Origin: Rhopalosiphum padi
Lineage: Eukaryota; Arthropoda; Insecta; Hemiptera; Aphididae
DNA: 64,000 bases
NCBI RefSeq assembly: GCF_020882245.1
Contig: NC_083599.1
Location: 74,817,745 to 74,881,744, forward strand
Direction: 5' to 3'
Numbering within the stretch: position 1 is the first letter of the stretch; each line of letters begins with the position of its first letter. Of the stretch, positions 33,578 through 45,608 are shown piece by piece. A program made the translations under genes and the position numbers. The notes under the pieces were generated by a model, which was not told the origin of the DNA, did no database searches, and saw nothing but the letters and a program-made list of their open reading frames with translations.

Positions 33578-34475
33578 TAAGTACCTAATTATAATTCATG
33601 TATTCTAAAGTCTATATCTACCTACGTATTCAGTATTTTAGTATAATGTTGACTGTTGAGTAAATTGTATTTAAAAATATTACATTACTCAATGTATTAT
33701 ATTAATTTTTACTACTTTTTCTTTGCGTATTTTTTTTTTTTTTCTGATAGGTACGTTACATTATTAGTCACCCGTGGCCCATCAATAATTTTTCTAAAAA
33801 TGTTGATTCTATGATACAAATCTCACCCTTGTGTTGCCGCCGTAGCATAATAATCTAATAAATAATATAATATACTATTGGTCACGGAGGAACAGCCGAT
33901 CGACACACACACAAAACACATTATCATTGTATTTATAATATTATTTTTATTTTGTCAATAAATTGTGAATTATATAATAATATTAATTAATATCATATTA
34001 CATTAGTTCGTGAAGTTCGTATCGACGTGTTATCTGCCGCCGCCGGCTTGCTGGTGCGCGTAATTTAACACGGCCGCCGTAATTTTTGTCTTCTATCATA
34101 CATCGTCGTGTTTTTTTGATTTCTTCTTTTACGCGAATCGCTGTTTTTATATTAAAGTTTTCTTTATATTACATATTACATGGGCGCTAATCGCCAGATA
34201 TTTTGCTATTATTTTTTACTTTAAATTAAACGTGTCCGCGAATCGCCACGTTTTTATGTTATTAATATTATATTCTATAAATAGTCGGTGTTACGATTTG
34301 GCGACATTATTTGTCATTTATTTCGTTGTAATTATATATTTATTGAGTGTGAATTTTATTTAGAGTATTATAGGCCTAAGTAGCAGCTAACCAGCAGTGC
34401 ACCGACAAAGCCGTGAGTTATATTTTACATTGTTATTATTTATTATTATTTATATTATATATTTTTTACTTGTTG
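33578..34475. other. Non-coding; repeated CGAATCGC boxes
   Basis: No ORF. The boxes GCGAATCGCTG (about 34134), GCGCTAATCGCCAG (about 34192), GCGAATCGCCACG (about 34233) and GATTTGGCGAC (about 34299) are spaced 40-65 bp apart within a GC-richer stretch. A GTGAGT donor-like site lies at about 34412. This might be a promoter and first non-coding exon, but nothing downstream confirms it. Confidence 0.35.
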
Positions 34476-35100
34476 AGCCAAAAGGGCTATTTTTCCTAAC
34501 TATTTAATTATCATTGTTGAGCCAGAAAGGCCATAACTTTTTTTTGTTATACTTTACTATATTTATATTTTATTCTGTTTAGCCATAAGGGCTACGCAGT
34601 TTTAATATTTACTAATATATTATATTTTTCTATTAATGTCATTTCTTGGTACACTTTTTATTGTATCTGGATGTGCCGAACCGGCATTTGGGTTAGACCT
34701 ATTATTATAATATTATATACATGTTTACTTGTTGGGCCAAAAAGGGCCGTAATTTATTTATTATATTATTATATCATATTTTATACCAGATTTTATTTGA
34801 GTTACCCATTTTGTCATTAGTTCTAAGTATACACACACAAACACATATACACAAATTTACACAAGTCGGTCGGTGTGTTAGTAATAGTATAGTACGAAGT
34901 ATTTTGGTAACCGGGCGCACGATAACCTATTATTGTCCATACGTTTATATAAATATATTTATTATTATTGGTATAAGTGCGGGTAACCGATGATCGGATT
35001 CGTGCCATATTATTCTGTCATATTACACATTTGTGTTATTATTATTATTATTTTTTTTTGTGTGACCTTTACTTGGGGTGAAGTTTTTATGCCGTATGGC
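34476..35100. repeat. Array of short AGCC-loop-GGCT hairpins
   Basis: Six short inverted repeats with a 3-6 base loop occur at 34476-34488 (AGCCAAAAGGGCT), 34521-34531 (GCCAGAAAGGC), 34581-34593 (AGCCATAAGGGCT), 34674-34686 (TGCCGAACCGGCA), 34735-34748 (GGCCAAAAAGGGCC) and 35091-35100 (GCCGTATGGC). Three are preceded by TTGTTGRGCC. Stem sequences covary while the AT-rich spacers do not, so these look like related sites. No protein is encoded. Confidence 0.45.
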
Positions 35101-36599
35101 TTTTCTTGGCTATAACTTACATATTATTCTTTTTTCACTTATTAATATAAATATTACAAAAATAACCATCCCCAAAACAATTCGTTCATTATTCTTTCCT
35201 GTTTGTTTTTATTTTTTTTTTTTTTTATCAATATAATATTATAAAATCCCGCATGTTCCGGTTTCCAAATCTCGGCTGTGGGTTGGGGCGACCTTTTACC
35301 ATTTTCGTCAATGTACGCTCCACACACCGAACCTGGGTACAAGATTGTGCGAGACGTTACAGAGGTATAATAACACACGATCTGTATAGGTACTCTTGAT
35401 GGATAATGCTTGTGTACTTTATAAATAATAATATTTTTTATATTTGTTGAAAAAAAGTAACATATACAATTAATTCGTGAAGTATACATTTTTTTCGTTA
35501 CATAGAAACGTTTTCGAATGAAAATGTGTCACGATTCTATAAAATATTTCGTTATAAAGAAAGATTCGTTAAATAGAGATTTGACTGTATGTTTATTATG
35601 TAGATACTTTAAGTGATTTGAGGTTTTCTGAATAGGTTTTTTTTGTTCCGTTTTAATGTTTTTTCTTACAGATGACCGATGAATAGGGATTTATAACTAT
35701 ATGGAATCGACTGACCAGATTTATTTTGTGATAATAAATAATAATATTAGATTGTATTGTGTTGTTTGCCTTTGACAGCGGTCCAATGGGCACTATTATT
35801 GCTTAAATTCTTTGTAAATGTACGGTTTCCCTGCAGCGTCCTGCAGACCCGACATTATGACGCCGTGCTGTTGCACTCTTTGAAGCTGTGCAGGGAAACC
35901 ATACCATAATAGTATAATACGACGTATGGCATATGGACTTCGTTGTAAACTCGTAAATTTAATACCCGTGTCAATGTGTCACTGTATAGGTACAATGTAC
36001 ATAATATATTATGTGGTGTGTGGATCTCAAGGAATCTCTCACCAAGCTATACATTTCTGAGACGCTGAATTATATTATTATTATATATTATAATGTGTAG
36101 TCCATTTTATTTATTATGACAAAATAACAAATGCAAATTTAATTATTTAGTAAAAAATATTTATTAACGAAATATATATATGGTTTAGGTATATTTACTA
36201 TAAAAACAAAAAAGGAGGGAAATAGCTTGCAGTGTTGACTGTCGAGTGTAGCTCAAGTCACTGTAATGTATGTACTAAATTTGAATTCAATAATATATTG
36301 TTTATCATTGTAGTTATACTAAACAGTTTTTGAACGAAGACCGTCAGTCAACCTATAGTAATCTTGGCCCTTGAGTATAGTTTACCGAATACAATATTCG
36401 GAATATTTAATAATTTAAGAATTAATTTTTTTTAGGATATTGATTAGTCCTTTATATATTTTAAAACAAAAACACAATATGTTTATTTTGTGTTAATGTC
36501 ATACAATAATAAAACCATTACCGGTATCGGTTCATATGATTTCTGATCAGTGATTGCAGATCGGCGATGCCGATTGCAATAACAAGAATGCTTAAAAGC
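35101..36599. other. AT-rich DNA with an 84-bp hairpin at 35821-35904
   Basis: TACGGTTTCCCTGCA at 35821-35835 mirrors TGCAGGGAAACCATA at 35889-35903, with internal CCTGCAG repeats: a small snap-back element. A GC-richer patch at 35250-35350 holds only overlapping chance ORFs. Nothing else supported. Confidence 0.45.
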
Positions 36600-37245
36600 A
36601 TCACAACACTAAAAACAAATTTGCTTAGATTTATTTTAAAGTATGTCATTACCTAAGAAATATGGTGTGGGTCTCACACTTGAACACTAATTATTCAATG
36701 AGATGCAGGCGTTTGAAAATATGCGTGTGACGTCATAGAGCCGAAGTCGAAACAGCGTATGCTTTACGTGCAAAAGTGTCTATTAGCACAACGATTTCAA
36801 TATAATATTTTTAAATTTTATTTTATTTGACCTTAAGTGTTTTTTTGTGTTTATGACACTGGTGTGATTATAATTTTTATATACTTTTTAGTTTTTTTTA
36901 TCGTAGTTAAAACTATTATAGTCAATTTCGTAAAATTTGGTTTGCGCAGCAATACAAGGCGAGTCTCGAACTCAATAATTTTACTAAATTATAATTTATA
37001 ATATGTATACAACAACAAGATATATTCAATTTTAAATCACTCCATAGTCTTAAGCACATAAATATACTTAGGGTTAGGATAAAAAATATTCTGAAATACT
37101 ATATTTTAAGTCATTATAATCATTGTGTAAATCTAACTACTTTTACACATAAAACATAGGCGGCTGCTTGGTAATGTATGGCTCTATGACGTCACGCGGC
37201 TCTTTAACAATTCTCGTTACCTCGTTATTGAATAATCATTTTTTT
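36600..37245 (+). repeat. TIR repeat (plus-orientation copy)
   Basis: The segment 36605-37160 is the inverted counterpart of 41441-42015: shared blocks include ACTAAAAACAAATTTGCTTAG, ATGTCATTACCTAAG, GTGACGTCATAGAGCCGAAG and CCATAGTCTTAAGCACATAA. Within this copy, GTGACGTCATAGAGCC (about 36727) and GGCTCTATGACGTCAC (about 37180) are inverted, each beside an ATTCAATGAG/ATTGAATAAT block, so the element has TIR-like ends. It is non-coding. Confidence 0.55.
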
Positions 37246-37783
37246 AACTTCGGATTTTTACCAAAACGTTTTTCATTGTGTTGACTACAATAATACACCG
37301 TTAAATTTAAAATTAAAAAAAAAAATTTAGTGTTGTAATGTGTCCTTTAATTGAAATTACTACACGTCAATACCACTGCCTAAATACATGATTTCGAGTT
37401 TAGACGCGACTGCAACGTCGTTAAACGTTGTATTGTAGGTAAATTATAATAATATACAAGTCGCGTGACCTAGCCTAAATCTGGTTTACCTATAATTTCG
37501 GTTTGCATTGATCGGGTGCTCGATTCAAGCGCGTAAGTGGAGCGAAATAGTTATTACGTCGGAGGAATGCAAGATCGCTTTCGGGTCGTCGGGACGTGAG
37601 CGTTCCGAAGAAACTGTTGGAAGTCGATCTTTGGGTTAGGGACGTGAAGCTCGCGACAATGTCGCCGGCGTAAAAATACGCAATATAATACGCATTGCAG
37701 TGGAAATACCCGTCCGTGACTGTCAGCGGGAATGACTAGCTGTCTCTGCCGATCTAATAATAAAATATAAATTGTTCAAATAT
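37246..37783. other. Non-coding; GC-rich island at about 37495-37760
   Basis: About 265 bases are near 50% G+C with several CpG, against a background near 25%. No ORF of note. It could be an unmethylated promoter or 5' UTR, or a piece of an element; no downstream exon was identified. Confidence 0.35.
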
Positions 37784-37921
37784 GGCCAAGGCTAGACAGG
37801 GCCTATTCCGCCGCGTTTCGAACGCCGCGTTTTCTGTCGATTCAAAATTCATTGTCTTATAATATAGGAGTAGCTACTAGCTATACACGACGGGCGTAAT
37901 ACGCCGCGTATAGCCCCGGCC
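37784..37921. repeat. Hairpin MITE with GGCCGGGG head (copy 2, inverted)
   Basis: Reverse-orientation copy of 3685-3823. Read on minus it begins GGCCGGGGCTATACGCGGCG, has AAGACAATGAATTTTGAAT in the middle and ends near GGCCTTGGCC-like sequence at 37784. The two copies agree in order along the whole length. No target duplication could be assigned. Confidence 0.6.
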
Positions 37922-38348
37922 GAAGTGGGAAATTAAAATATCGTTGAATTTTATTTTATTATCAATGTATGTGCTTCGTCGATTCGTGTGTTCGTATTAA
38001 ATATTAATGTGTTTTATTAATAATATAGCCCGTATTACTGAGTATTAGTTTATAAAATCAGTTTATTTTAAACATTTATGCTGAATTCCATTTTAATTTT
38101 GACACTGCAACAGTTGAAAGCCGTCAGTGCTCAGTCATTAGTACTAGTTAGTACAACCAAAATTAACAGTATTATTATATAGTTTTATTAATCTGTATGT
38201 AGTCAATAGTTTATTTGTTAAAAACATTTGTGAATATCTATAGTATTTGTTATGAAACTTTATTACATCGCAGCCTGCAGGGCAACTTTTTTTGGAATTT
38301 TTATTTTATTTTTTGTCTTGTATGTTTTATTTGGTTATACATATTTTG
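37922..38348. other. AT-rich DNA, nothing seen
   Basis: No ORF, repeat or motif supported. Confidence 0.5.
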
Positions 38349-38600
38349 CAGTGTTGGGTAGTAACGTAACGGAAGTAACGCGTTACTGTAACGGCGTTAC
38401 TTAATTTGTAATGCGTTACGTAGTTTCATTAGAATTATTTCCAAGTAACGAAAATGTAATAGAAATTACTTTTGATAAGTAATTTCTATAATACAACGCG
38501 TTACAGTTTCAAATTATTTAGCACCTATTCCAGTATTATGAATTTAAAAAATAAACTTTTAAAATTATGTCTATAATGCGGATACTACTGTATTAGGTAT
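38349..38600 (+). repeat. CAGTGTTGGGTAGTAACG element, 3'-truncated copy
   Basis: Begins CAGTGTTGGGTAGTAACG and follows the complete copy at 43094 through GTAACGCGTTACTGTAACG and TAGCACCTATT for about 250 bases; it then diverges, with no right end. The hAT-type left terminus is clear. Confidence 0.65.
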
Positions 38601-39474
38601 ACCAATCTAATATTTATATTATTTAATTTGATTCCTCTAAATATGTACCTACGTCCTACATGGAACATGGAACGTTTCCATAAATGTCTCATTACTCCGC
38701 ACAATCTACCAAAAGTACAAAGTTTTGAACGTTATGCACTTATGCATTATCTATGTATAGTGTATACTCTATCCCAATCAAGAACGGTATTCGGCAGCAA
38801 TACTAATCTTTATACAGCCGTTTAATGTTATCACTTTGATACGGGACAATACTGGTAACCATAGGTGGATATCGTGGGGGGTTAGGAGGCTTAACCCCCC
38901 TAAATATTTCATTAGACCCCCAAAAAATCGAAACTTTATTCGAAATATTATTATTACCTACTATTATTTGTTTTAGTAATTATCTGTTAATTTTTTTGAA
39001 AATTGTAAAATAATATTTTACCAACAAATTCCGCTAATAAATGTTTATAAGCAAATTATTATTGTGTTAAATATATTTGGATTCCAGATAAATTACATCT
39101 GATAAAATTTATTATCGTATAATATAATATAATCGAATTTGTGTAATAACTAATAATACTGCCATATAGGATCAAAAGAAAAAGAAGGGTCCCAAATACT
39201 TTAAAAAATAATATTGTCAATACATTTACTAGTGACCAAAAAAAAAAAAATAATGCCATGTTCGAATTTAGTACTCACACACATAGTTATTCAAAAATAA
39301 TATTATTTAATTTATTATTATTTATTATACTATTTAAAATAGGTAAACAACATTTAAAATTGTTTAAAAAAGATTTAAATGTAAATTTTAGTTAAGTTTT
39401 ACGTTCCTTTTTACACACACGCGACACAAGCGATACAATAGCGCGATATTGGCCGACATTGGCGTGCGCACATG
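38601..39474. other. AT-rich DNA with a worn poly-C/G transposon end near 38867
   Basis: At 38867-38935, GTGGATATCGTGGGGGGTTAG and later CCCCCC followed by ATTTCATTAGACCCCCAAAA resemble the G-rich termini of the CAGNGGCGG hAT group, but the terminal bases are altered. Chance ORFs at 38628 and 39059 are not supported as genes. Confidence 0.35.
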
Positions 39475-39642
39475 CAGGGGCGTATTTAAGGGAGGGGCAC
39501 ATGGGGCCCGTGCCTCCCCCATTCACCGTATTTTATACTAATTTTTATCATATGAGAAATTTTACAATTCTATGCCCCATGTATGCAAATTTGAACTTTT
39601 TGTTTGTGCCCCCCCCTTAAGACATTTCTAAATACGCCCCTG
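39475..39642. mobile_element. Complete 168-bp hAT MITE
   Basis: The ends are the perfect 14-bp inverted repeat CAGGGGCGTATTTA, and CGCACATG flanks both sides (39467-39474, 39643-39650), the 8-bp duplication expected for hAT. GGGGGCACA and GTGCCCC blocks sit inside the ends. It has no coding capacity and must have been moved by a transposase encoded elsewhere. Confidence 0.92.
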
Positions 39643-39650
39643 CGCACATG

Positions 39651-41440
39651 GAATGCAGGGTATGCCGCTGCATAGTCTGCGGCATCATGTGAGGGGCCCA
39701 AGTTTATCATACCCAAGCATTTTTGATAATATCTTCTATACTTTCTATAGTATTAAAATTATATATAATGAACATTTTTTTTTTAGTTTTCTCGTGACCC
39801 GCGTAATAATCTAAAATATAGACGAAGATAGATAGACGTATCATTAAATCTCGTTATCACGGTTTACAATGTTTGCAAAACGTATAATATAGACTATAAT
39901 ATTATATAAAATAATAATTATTGTTTTTATGGTTTGTATTCAAAGACTATATTATGTGTAACTGAGTCCAGCGTATAGGACGATATATCATGTCGACATG
40001 ACAATGGCATTAGCATCGACTGGTATAGTGGTATTTAATGTATAATTTGCTAGGTATTATTACTATTATTGCTCTATGGTACTGGTCGGATAGATACAAT
40101 TTAAGTCTTAATAATTTTGTTATCTGTGATTTTACCGCCGACCGTCACTGATAGTTAATGCTCTCAATAAAATAACGGCTGCATCCGAATTACGTGCCAA
40201 AAAAATGAGCAATTTTGGTCAACAACAGAATTGCGTGTGCAGTTTTTATTCAAAAAGTTTGAGCAGTTGACCGGTTTTCGTCGACTTGCACATATGCCGT
40301 AAAATTACTATTGTAAATATAACTACTAAATTCAGTAACTATATCGTATCTTGGCTTTTCTCCAGAAATAAAGATAGATTAGTAAATTACGATTAGATAT
40401 ATGACTATATGACTATAACATTATAATTGGCTATATAACGATCTATAGAACATTTAATTATTTGTAATTTACGACAGTCAGTTAGCAACCATATCGGTTA
40501 AACGACAAACGATCAAAAATAGAAGTAAGTTTAATGTACAGTATGACGTACAGTGAAAAAAATAAAAAATTATATACAATTGATGGCTATACACCTATAA
40601 ATTCCATTTCAATAAATTTTTAAATAACAATATTCAAAAATGGGTATATGTACAAAACATTTCTAATACGTTTATTCGTTAAATTATAAATCTTTAAATA
40701 ATTTAACAATAACTATAATTAAAATATAAAAAAAATATCTTATACAATATACAAATAACTAACTATACCTATATAACTCATCATAATTTGAACAAAACAA
40801 TCTATTTATTTGTTTATAATACGTGTATTGTGTAGTAAAGTAATTTTTTTACTGCATTTATACTGCATTTTTAATTTTTTGAAATTTGACCGCACTAACT
40901 TGGTAACTTGGTTAGTCGGTCGACTAATCCCGCACGCAACTACACTTAGTCTCAAAAAAGCTACGCACGCAACTAGACCTAGATAATGATTTTAGCACGC
41001 TATTTGGAAACATTGAAATAAATGTTTTACTACGGCTCAGAATAAATTGTTTTTAAGAATAAATTATTTAATTTTAATTCAATACAATTACGTTGAGTAT
41101 CCTATCCTAGAAGCAATATATGTTTGGTGATTTTTTTTTTCTCGCGAGAGGCCCTATTTTTCTTATTGCATAACCTGCGAATTAAAGTCGCGCACGCGCG
41201 GCTATGGGCCGACGGTACTGTTTTAATAACGTGAGAACGAAATGTAAAAACCAATATATCGTAAAAGGTTGTTCAGATATAGACATTTTATCTTTAATAT
41301 GAGCCATTCGACGAAAACTTTGATCGCGTGTGAAATATGTTCGTACATAACGTCGATTTTACGACCTCAAACTGTTTACATTATGCGGCGAATTGATTAC
41401 AATAACCGACATAACTGACATAATAATATATATTATAAAG
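39651..41440. other. AT-rich DNA, no gene seen
   Basis: Scattered CpG-rich words (for example GCACGCAACTA twice near 40935 and 40975, and CGCGCACGCGCGG near 41190). No ORF or element boundary supported. Confidence 0.45.
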
Positions 41441-42440
41441 CTGGTTACACAATACACACGGAGTGATACGAACGCTGTAAAAGTGTAAAAGTAGTTTGAT
41501 TTACACAATGATTTTAATAACTTAAAATAGTATTTCAAAATTTCTTTTATCATAACCCTAAGTATATTTATGTGCTTAAGACTATGGAGTGATTTAATAT
41601 TGAATATATCTTGTTGTATACATATTATAAATTATAATATTTAGTAAAATTATTGAGTTCGAAACTCGCCTTGTATCGCTGCACAAACCAAATTTTACGA
41701 AATTGACTATAATAGTTTTATCTACTATAAAAAAAACTAGAAAGTATATCAAAATTATAATCACACCAGTGTCATAAACACAAAAAAATACTTAAGGTTA
41801 AATAAAAAAAAAATTTAAAAATATTATATTTAACGATTGAAGTCGTTGGGCCAGACGTAAAACATACGCCGCTGTTCCGACTTCGGCTCTATGACGTCAC
41901 ACGCATATTTTCAAACGCCTCTATCTCATTGAATAATTAGTGTTCAAATGTGAGACCCACACCAAATTTTTTAGGTAATGACATACTTTAAATCTAAGCA
42001 AATTTGTTTTTAGTGTTTTGATGTCCTTTTTAACATCGGCGGCGTGTTAAAGATGTGATAATAATCACATATTACATAATATATCACTGGCATTTTCCCA
42101 TAATTTCATATCCATATAGGGGACAGCTGAGAGTGTTTTGGTGGGTGGGCGACGGGTTTCGATCGTGTACGTATACACGTGTATCGGCGTATTGATATTT
42201 GATAGGAAGGGCGGGGATCGGAGTACTGCGTATTACAAGACATACATAGTGGTAATCGATATCCAATTAATTTGTTTTATTAGTTCTGACCGTTAGATTT
42301 GTCGTATTTACCCGATTAATACACAGTTGTATTCGGAAGAAAATTTAGAAAATGTAGGAATGTCAAACGTAATTTTCGGACTATTTCCCGTATTACTGTG
42401 TCAACGGTAAAATTCAATACATTATTTTTCGTGAATTAAA
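41441..42440 (-). repeat. GCTGG-headed composite repeat (copy B)
   Basis: 41437-41475 carries AAAGCTGGTTACACA and CACGGAGTGATACGAACG, the same head as copy A at 28964. 41475-42015 is the inverse of 36605-37160. 42050-42440 is a direct copy of 29660-30085. The block therefore joins two repeat modules seen separately elsewhere in the window. It is non-coding. Confidence 0.5.
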
Positions 42441-43085
42441 TTGGGTAGACAATCACGATTCACGATGGGGAGATGGTAAACTGCGACAAAATTACACCTT
42501 TTCTAAAAGTCGGTACGTACTACGTAAACTGCGCAAAAAAAAATTAACATTATACAAACTACGATAATTTATTTTATATAATATATAATATATATATACT
42601 ATGTACATAATAGATACGATAACATATACATCATTTAATTAAATATATATGTTATCGTATTGGTATAATATAGCTATAGATGATGTACCAAAAATGATTT
42701 TTCTTGTAGATTAATATTTTTGTTGTTAAAGACCAATTTGGCTTGCATGTTTTCTTTGAGCAAATCCATGTCGAATAACCGTTTATTTTGAAATTATATA
42801 TATTAGCACCAATAATTGTTTGCCGTTTTAACTAAACATTTGTGTAATTTCCATTTTAAATATAATATTACACGACACAGCACGCACTAACCTAACTTGT
42901 GATAATCTTGTACTTGTGAAGGAAACAAATTTGGATTTTCCTAACAAATTTGTCTTCAACATAATATATTAATTAAATTACATGTGTACAAAATAACACA
43001 CAGGTATATTATATGATGCATTTATATACCTATATATATGTTATCGTATCGGTATGTAAATAGTATCTATATATATTAATATAGA
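42441..43085. other. AT-rich DNA with inverted TTATCGTAT words
   Basis: ATACGATAACATATA at about 42612 and TATATGTTATCGTAT at about 42646 form an imperfect palindrome; a third TATGTTATCGTATCGG lies at about 43037. No gene seen. Confidence 0.4.
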
Positions 43086-43093
43086 TATTTATA

Positions 43094-43618
43094 CAGTGTT
43101 GGGTAGTAACGTAACGAAAGTAACGCGTTACTGTAACGCCGTTACTTTGTTTGTAACGCGTTACGTAATTTAATTACAATTATTTTCAAATAACGAAAAT
43201 GTAATGAAATTTACTTTTGATGAGTAATTTACATAGTATAACGCGTTACAGTTTTAAAATATTTAGTACCTATTGCGAATTTCAAAAAAAAAAAACTTAA
43301 AAATAATGCGGGTATTATTTATACAAGTGGCTAATGATTATACGTTCCTAATGTAATATGTACATCTTCTTCAAATTATACCATATTTTCTGTAGGAAGT
43401 GTATTTCTAGTTCCTTTGCTTTTTAAATGATAATTGCTAAGCAATTAAAAAAAAAAAATTGTAACGAGAAAGTAACGTAGTTACTTTTATATTTGAAAAT
43501 TAAAGTAATTTCATTACAATTTTATTTAAGTAACGAGTAATGTAACTTCATTACTTGTATCTCTATGTAACGAGTAAAGGAACTTCATTACTTTTTAAAA
43601 GTAACTTACCCAACACTG
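43094..43618. mobile_element. Complete 525-bp CAGTGTTGGGTA hAT-type MITE
   Basis: Starts CAGTGTTGGGTAGTAACG and ends inverted with AAAAGTAACTTACCCAACACTG-type sequence; TATTTATA flanks both sides (43086-43093 and 43619-43626). The outer 150 bp at each end are packed with GTAACG/CGTTAC and GTTACTT words, a likely array of transposase-binding sites. It is non-coding. The truncated relative is at 38349. Confidence 0.9.
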
Positions 43619-43626
43619 TATTTATA

Positions 43627-44090
43627 TATATATATAAATTAAATTGTAGCATTTTAATACAGCCTCACGATACTTAATTGCGATCTTTGTTTCCAGTTTT
43701 CCACTAAACGAATATATTTTTTCCTCCAAAACTAATCTTATAGGTACCATATTAGTAATTTTTTGTTTTTTAATAAGATTTTCACATCCAAAAGCCATCA
43801 TAAAGGACAGCAATACAAATTTCGGGGGCCCTAGATTTTCAAAATACATAGTGGAGCTCTTTTTTTAAAATATTTTCTTCATACTGGAAGTCGAAAAATT
43901 ATTTCAATTATTGAATTATGATATAGTAAGTAGAATGTAGAAACAATGTTGTTTCAAAGCATACAAATACATACAATTAATCCAATGAAATAATAAAAGC
44001 GTTAATGTAGGATTCTATTTATTTTCCGCACACCTATATATATTATAAAGGGGAAATATATTAAGTTCTGGTTAGGTAAATTAAATTATC
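43627..44090. other. AT-rich DNA, no gene seen
   Basis: A 75-codon minus ORF at 43622-43849 has no recognisable domain and starts within the adjacent repeat flank; not accepted as a gene. Confidence 0.4.
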
Positions 44091-44524
44091 TTAAGAGGAC
44101 GCCATACCCGCATGTGTTGTCTCTGTCTTACTAACGTACATCATAACAAATTTTCGTTCAGAAGAATACATTTTGTGATGTTAGCTTTAATAATAGAGTA
44201 AATTTACCTATTATCAAATTTAAAAGTAAGACTATTATCTAGACAATGACATATTATGCTTTTATGGATATTATTATTTTGAAGTGAGTTATAGCTATGT
44301 AAAATTTTACTATACTCTAAAATGTTCATAACTCACTTTTAAATGATAATATCAATAAAAGCATATGTCATTGTCTAGATAATATTCTTACCTTTAAATT
44401 TTATAATAGGTTAATTTACTCTAATGTTAAAACTATCATCACAAAATGTATTCTTCTGAACGAAAATTTGTTATGATGTACGTTAATAAGACAGACAACA
44501 CATGCAGGTATGGCGTCCTCTTAA
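44091..44524. mobile_element. TTAA snap-back element (copy 2, 434 bp)
   Basis: TTAAGAGGACGCCATACC at the left mirrors GGTATGGCGTCCTCTTAA at the right, and the two halves are inverted copies through most of their length (for example TTCGTTCAGAAGAATAC with GTATTCTTCTGAACGAA). Both borders are TTAA. It shares the terminus TTAAGAGGAYG and the ACTCTAG/CTAGATAATATTCTTA layout with copies at 32564 and 46107. No ORF. Confidence 0.85.
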
Positions 44525-45608
44525 AAACGTCCCTAATATAAAATAATACGCAACAGTTAATATTTAATATACTCTTTATTTTTTAAAATTGCATGTACCT
44601 TTTAAGGAGTTGTATTGGTAATAATAAATTAAAAATCGATAATATTATATTAAATATAAACTAAACAAATTAAATCATAATATTAATATTAAAATAGTTA
44701 GTTACTATTATTATAATACTCATTTAGCAATGATATGGATATTCGACGCAACACGTTTATTTTCTACAGTTTTTAGTGTTTTTAGTCATTTATCGAAACA
44801 TTTGGTTAACCAGCAACAGAAAAATAACCATATTATATATAACCATATTATCTAAAAAAAAAATCTCTTAAACAAAAACACGAGAACTCCTATGTACATA
44901 CAACATACGTATAATATATGCGCGCGCGCCGGGCGCGCCTCATCGCGAATAACTACCGTATGGCGTATATAATGTGTGCATCGCTGTTGTTCATTTCGGT
45001 TTTTTTTTTTGTAAGTCAGTTACAAGTATTTTTTGGGGTTTAGATCGTTTTTACATCGCCCGTTTACCTTACGTCAAATTTTCATACATAATTTGCACAT
45101 CAGAATATTTAACATTATAACTGGAAAAGCGCTATACCTATAGTTGTTTGTTATTACAATGAAACGCATTACAATAAATTAAAATATAATATTCCAAAAA
45201 ATATACCAATCTTAATTGGTTATTTGGTTATATTTATTTTCTGATGTGAATAATGATAACTATTTTTCATTATTCAATCATAATCTAGTACTAAAGTCTA
45301 AAAGTTATTTTAAATATATTTCATTCGCTATGTTATTGATGCTCAAATAGCATGTACAATAATTTGGTGCGATAAACGATAATAATCGGCGTCGTGTAGA
45401 CCGTCCTAAAAATATTTCTATGCAGCGTAACAGTACGAAAGGTAACACGACGGCACCTCAACATTTACGATCGTCAGACCTACAGTATTGTACACTAAAC
45501 AACCACGCTTTGTTATTATTATTATGTAACTATTGTCATTGCCATAATAACTTGTAGACCTAATACCTATATTTATTATTTTCGTCATACAATATGTACT
45601 ATGGTTGA
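44525..45608. other. AT-rich DNA, no gene seen
   Basis: Contains a short GCGCGCGCGCCGGGCGCGCC run at about 44920. No ORF or element boundary supported. Confidence 0.45.

Noticed and set aside
37495..37760. GC-rich island considered as a coding exon
   Set aside because: No frame is open through it with credible composition; kept only as a possible regulatory stretch.
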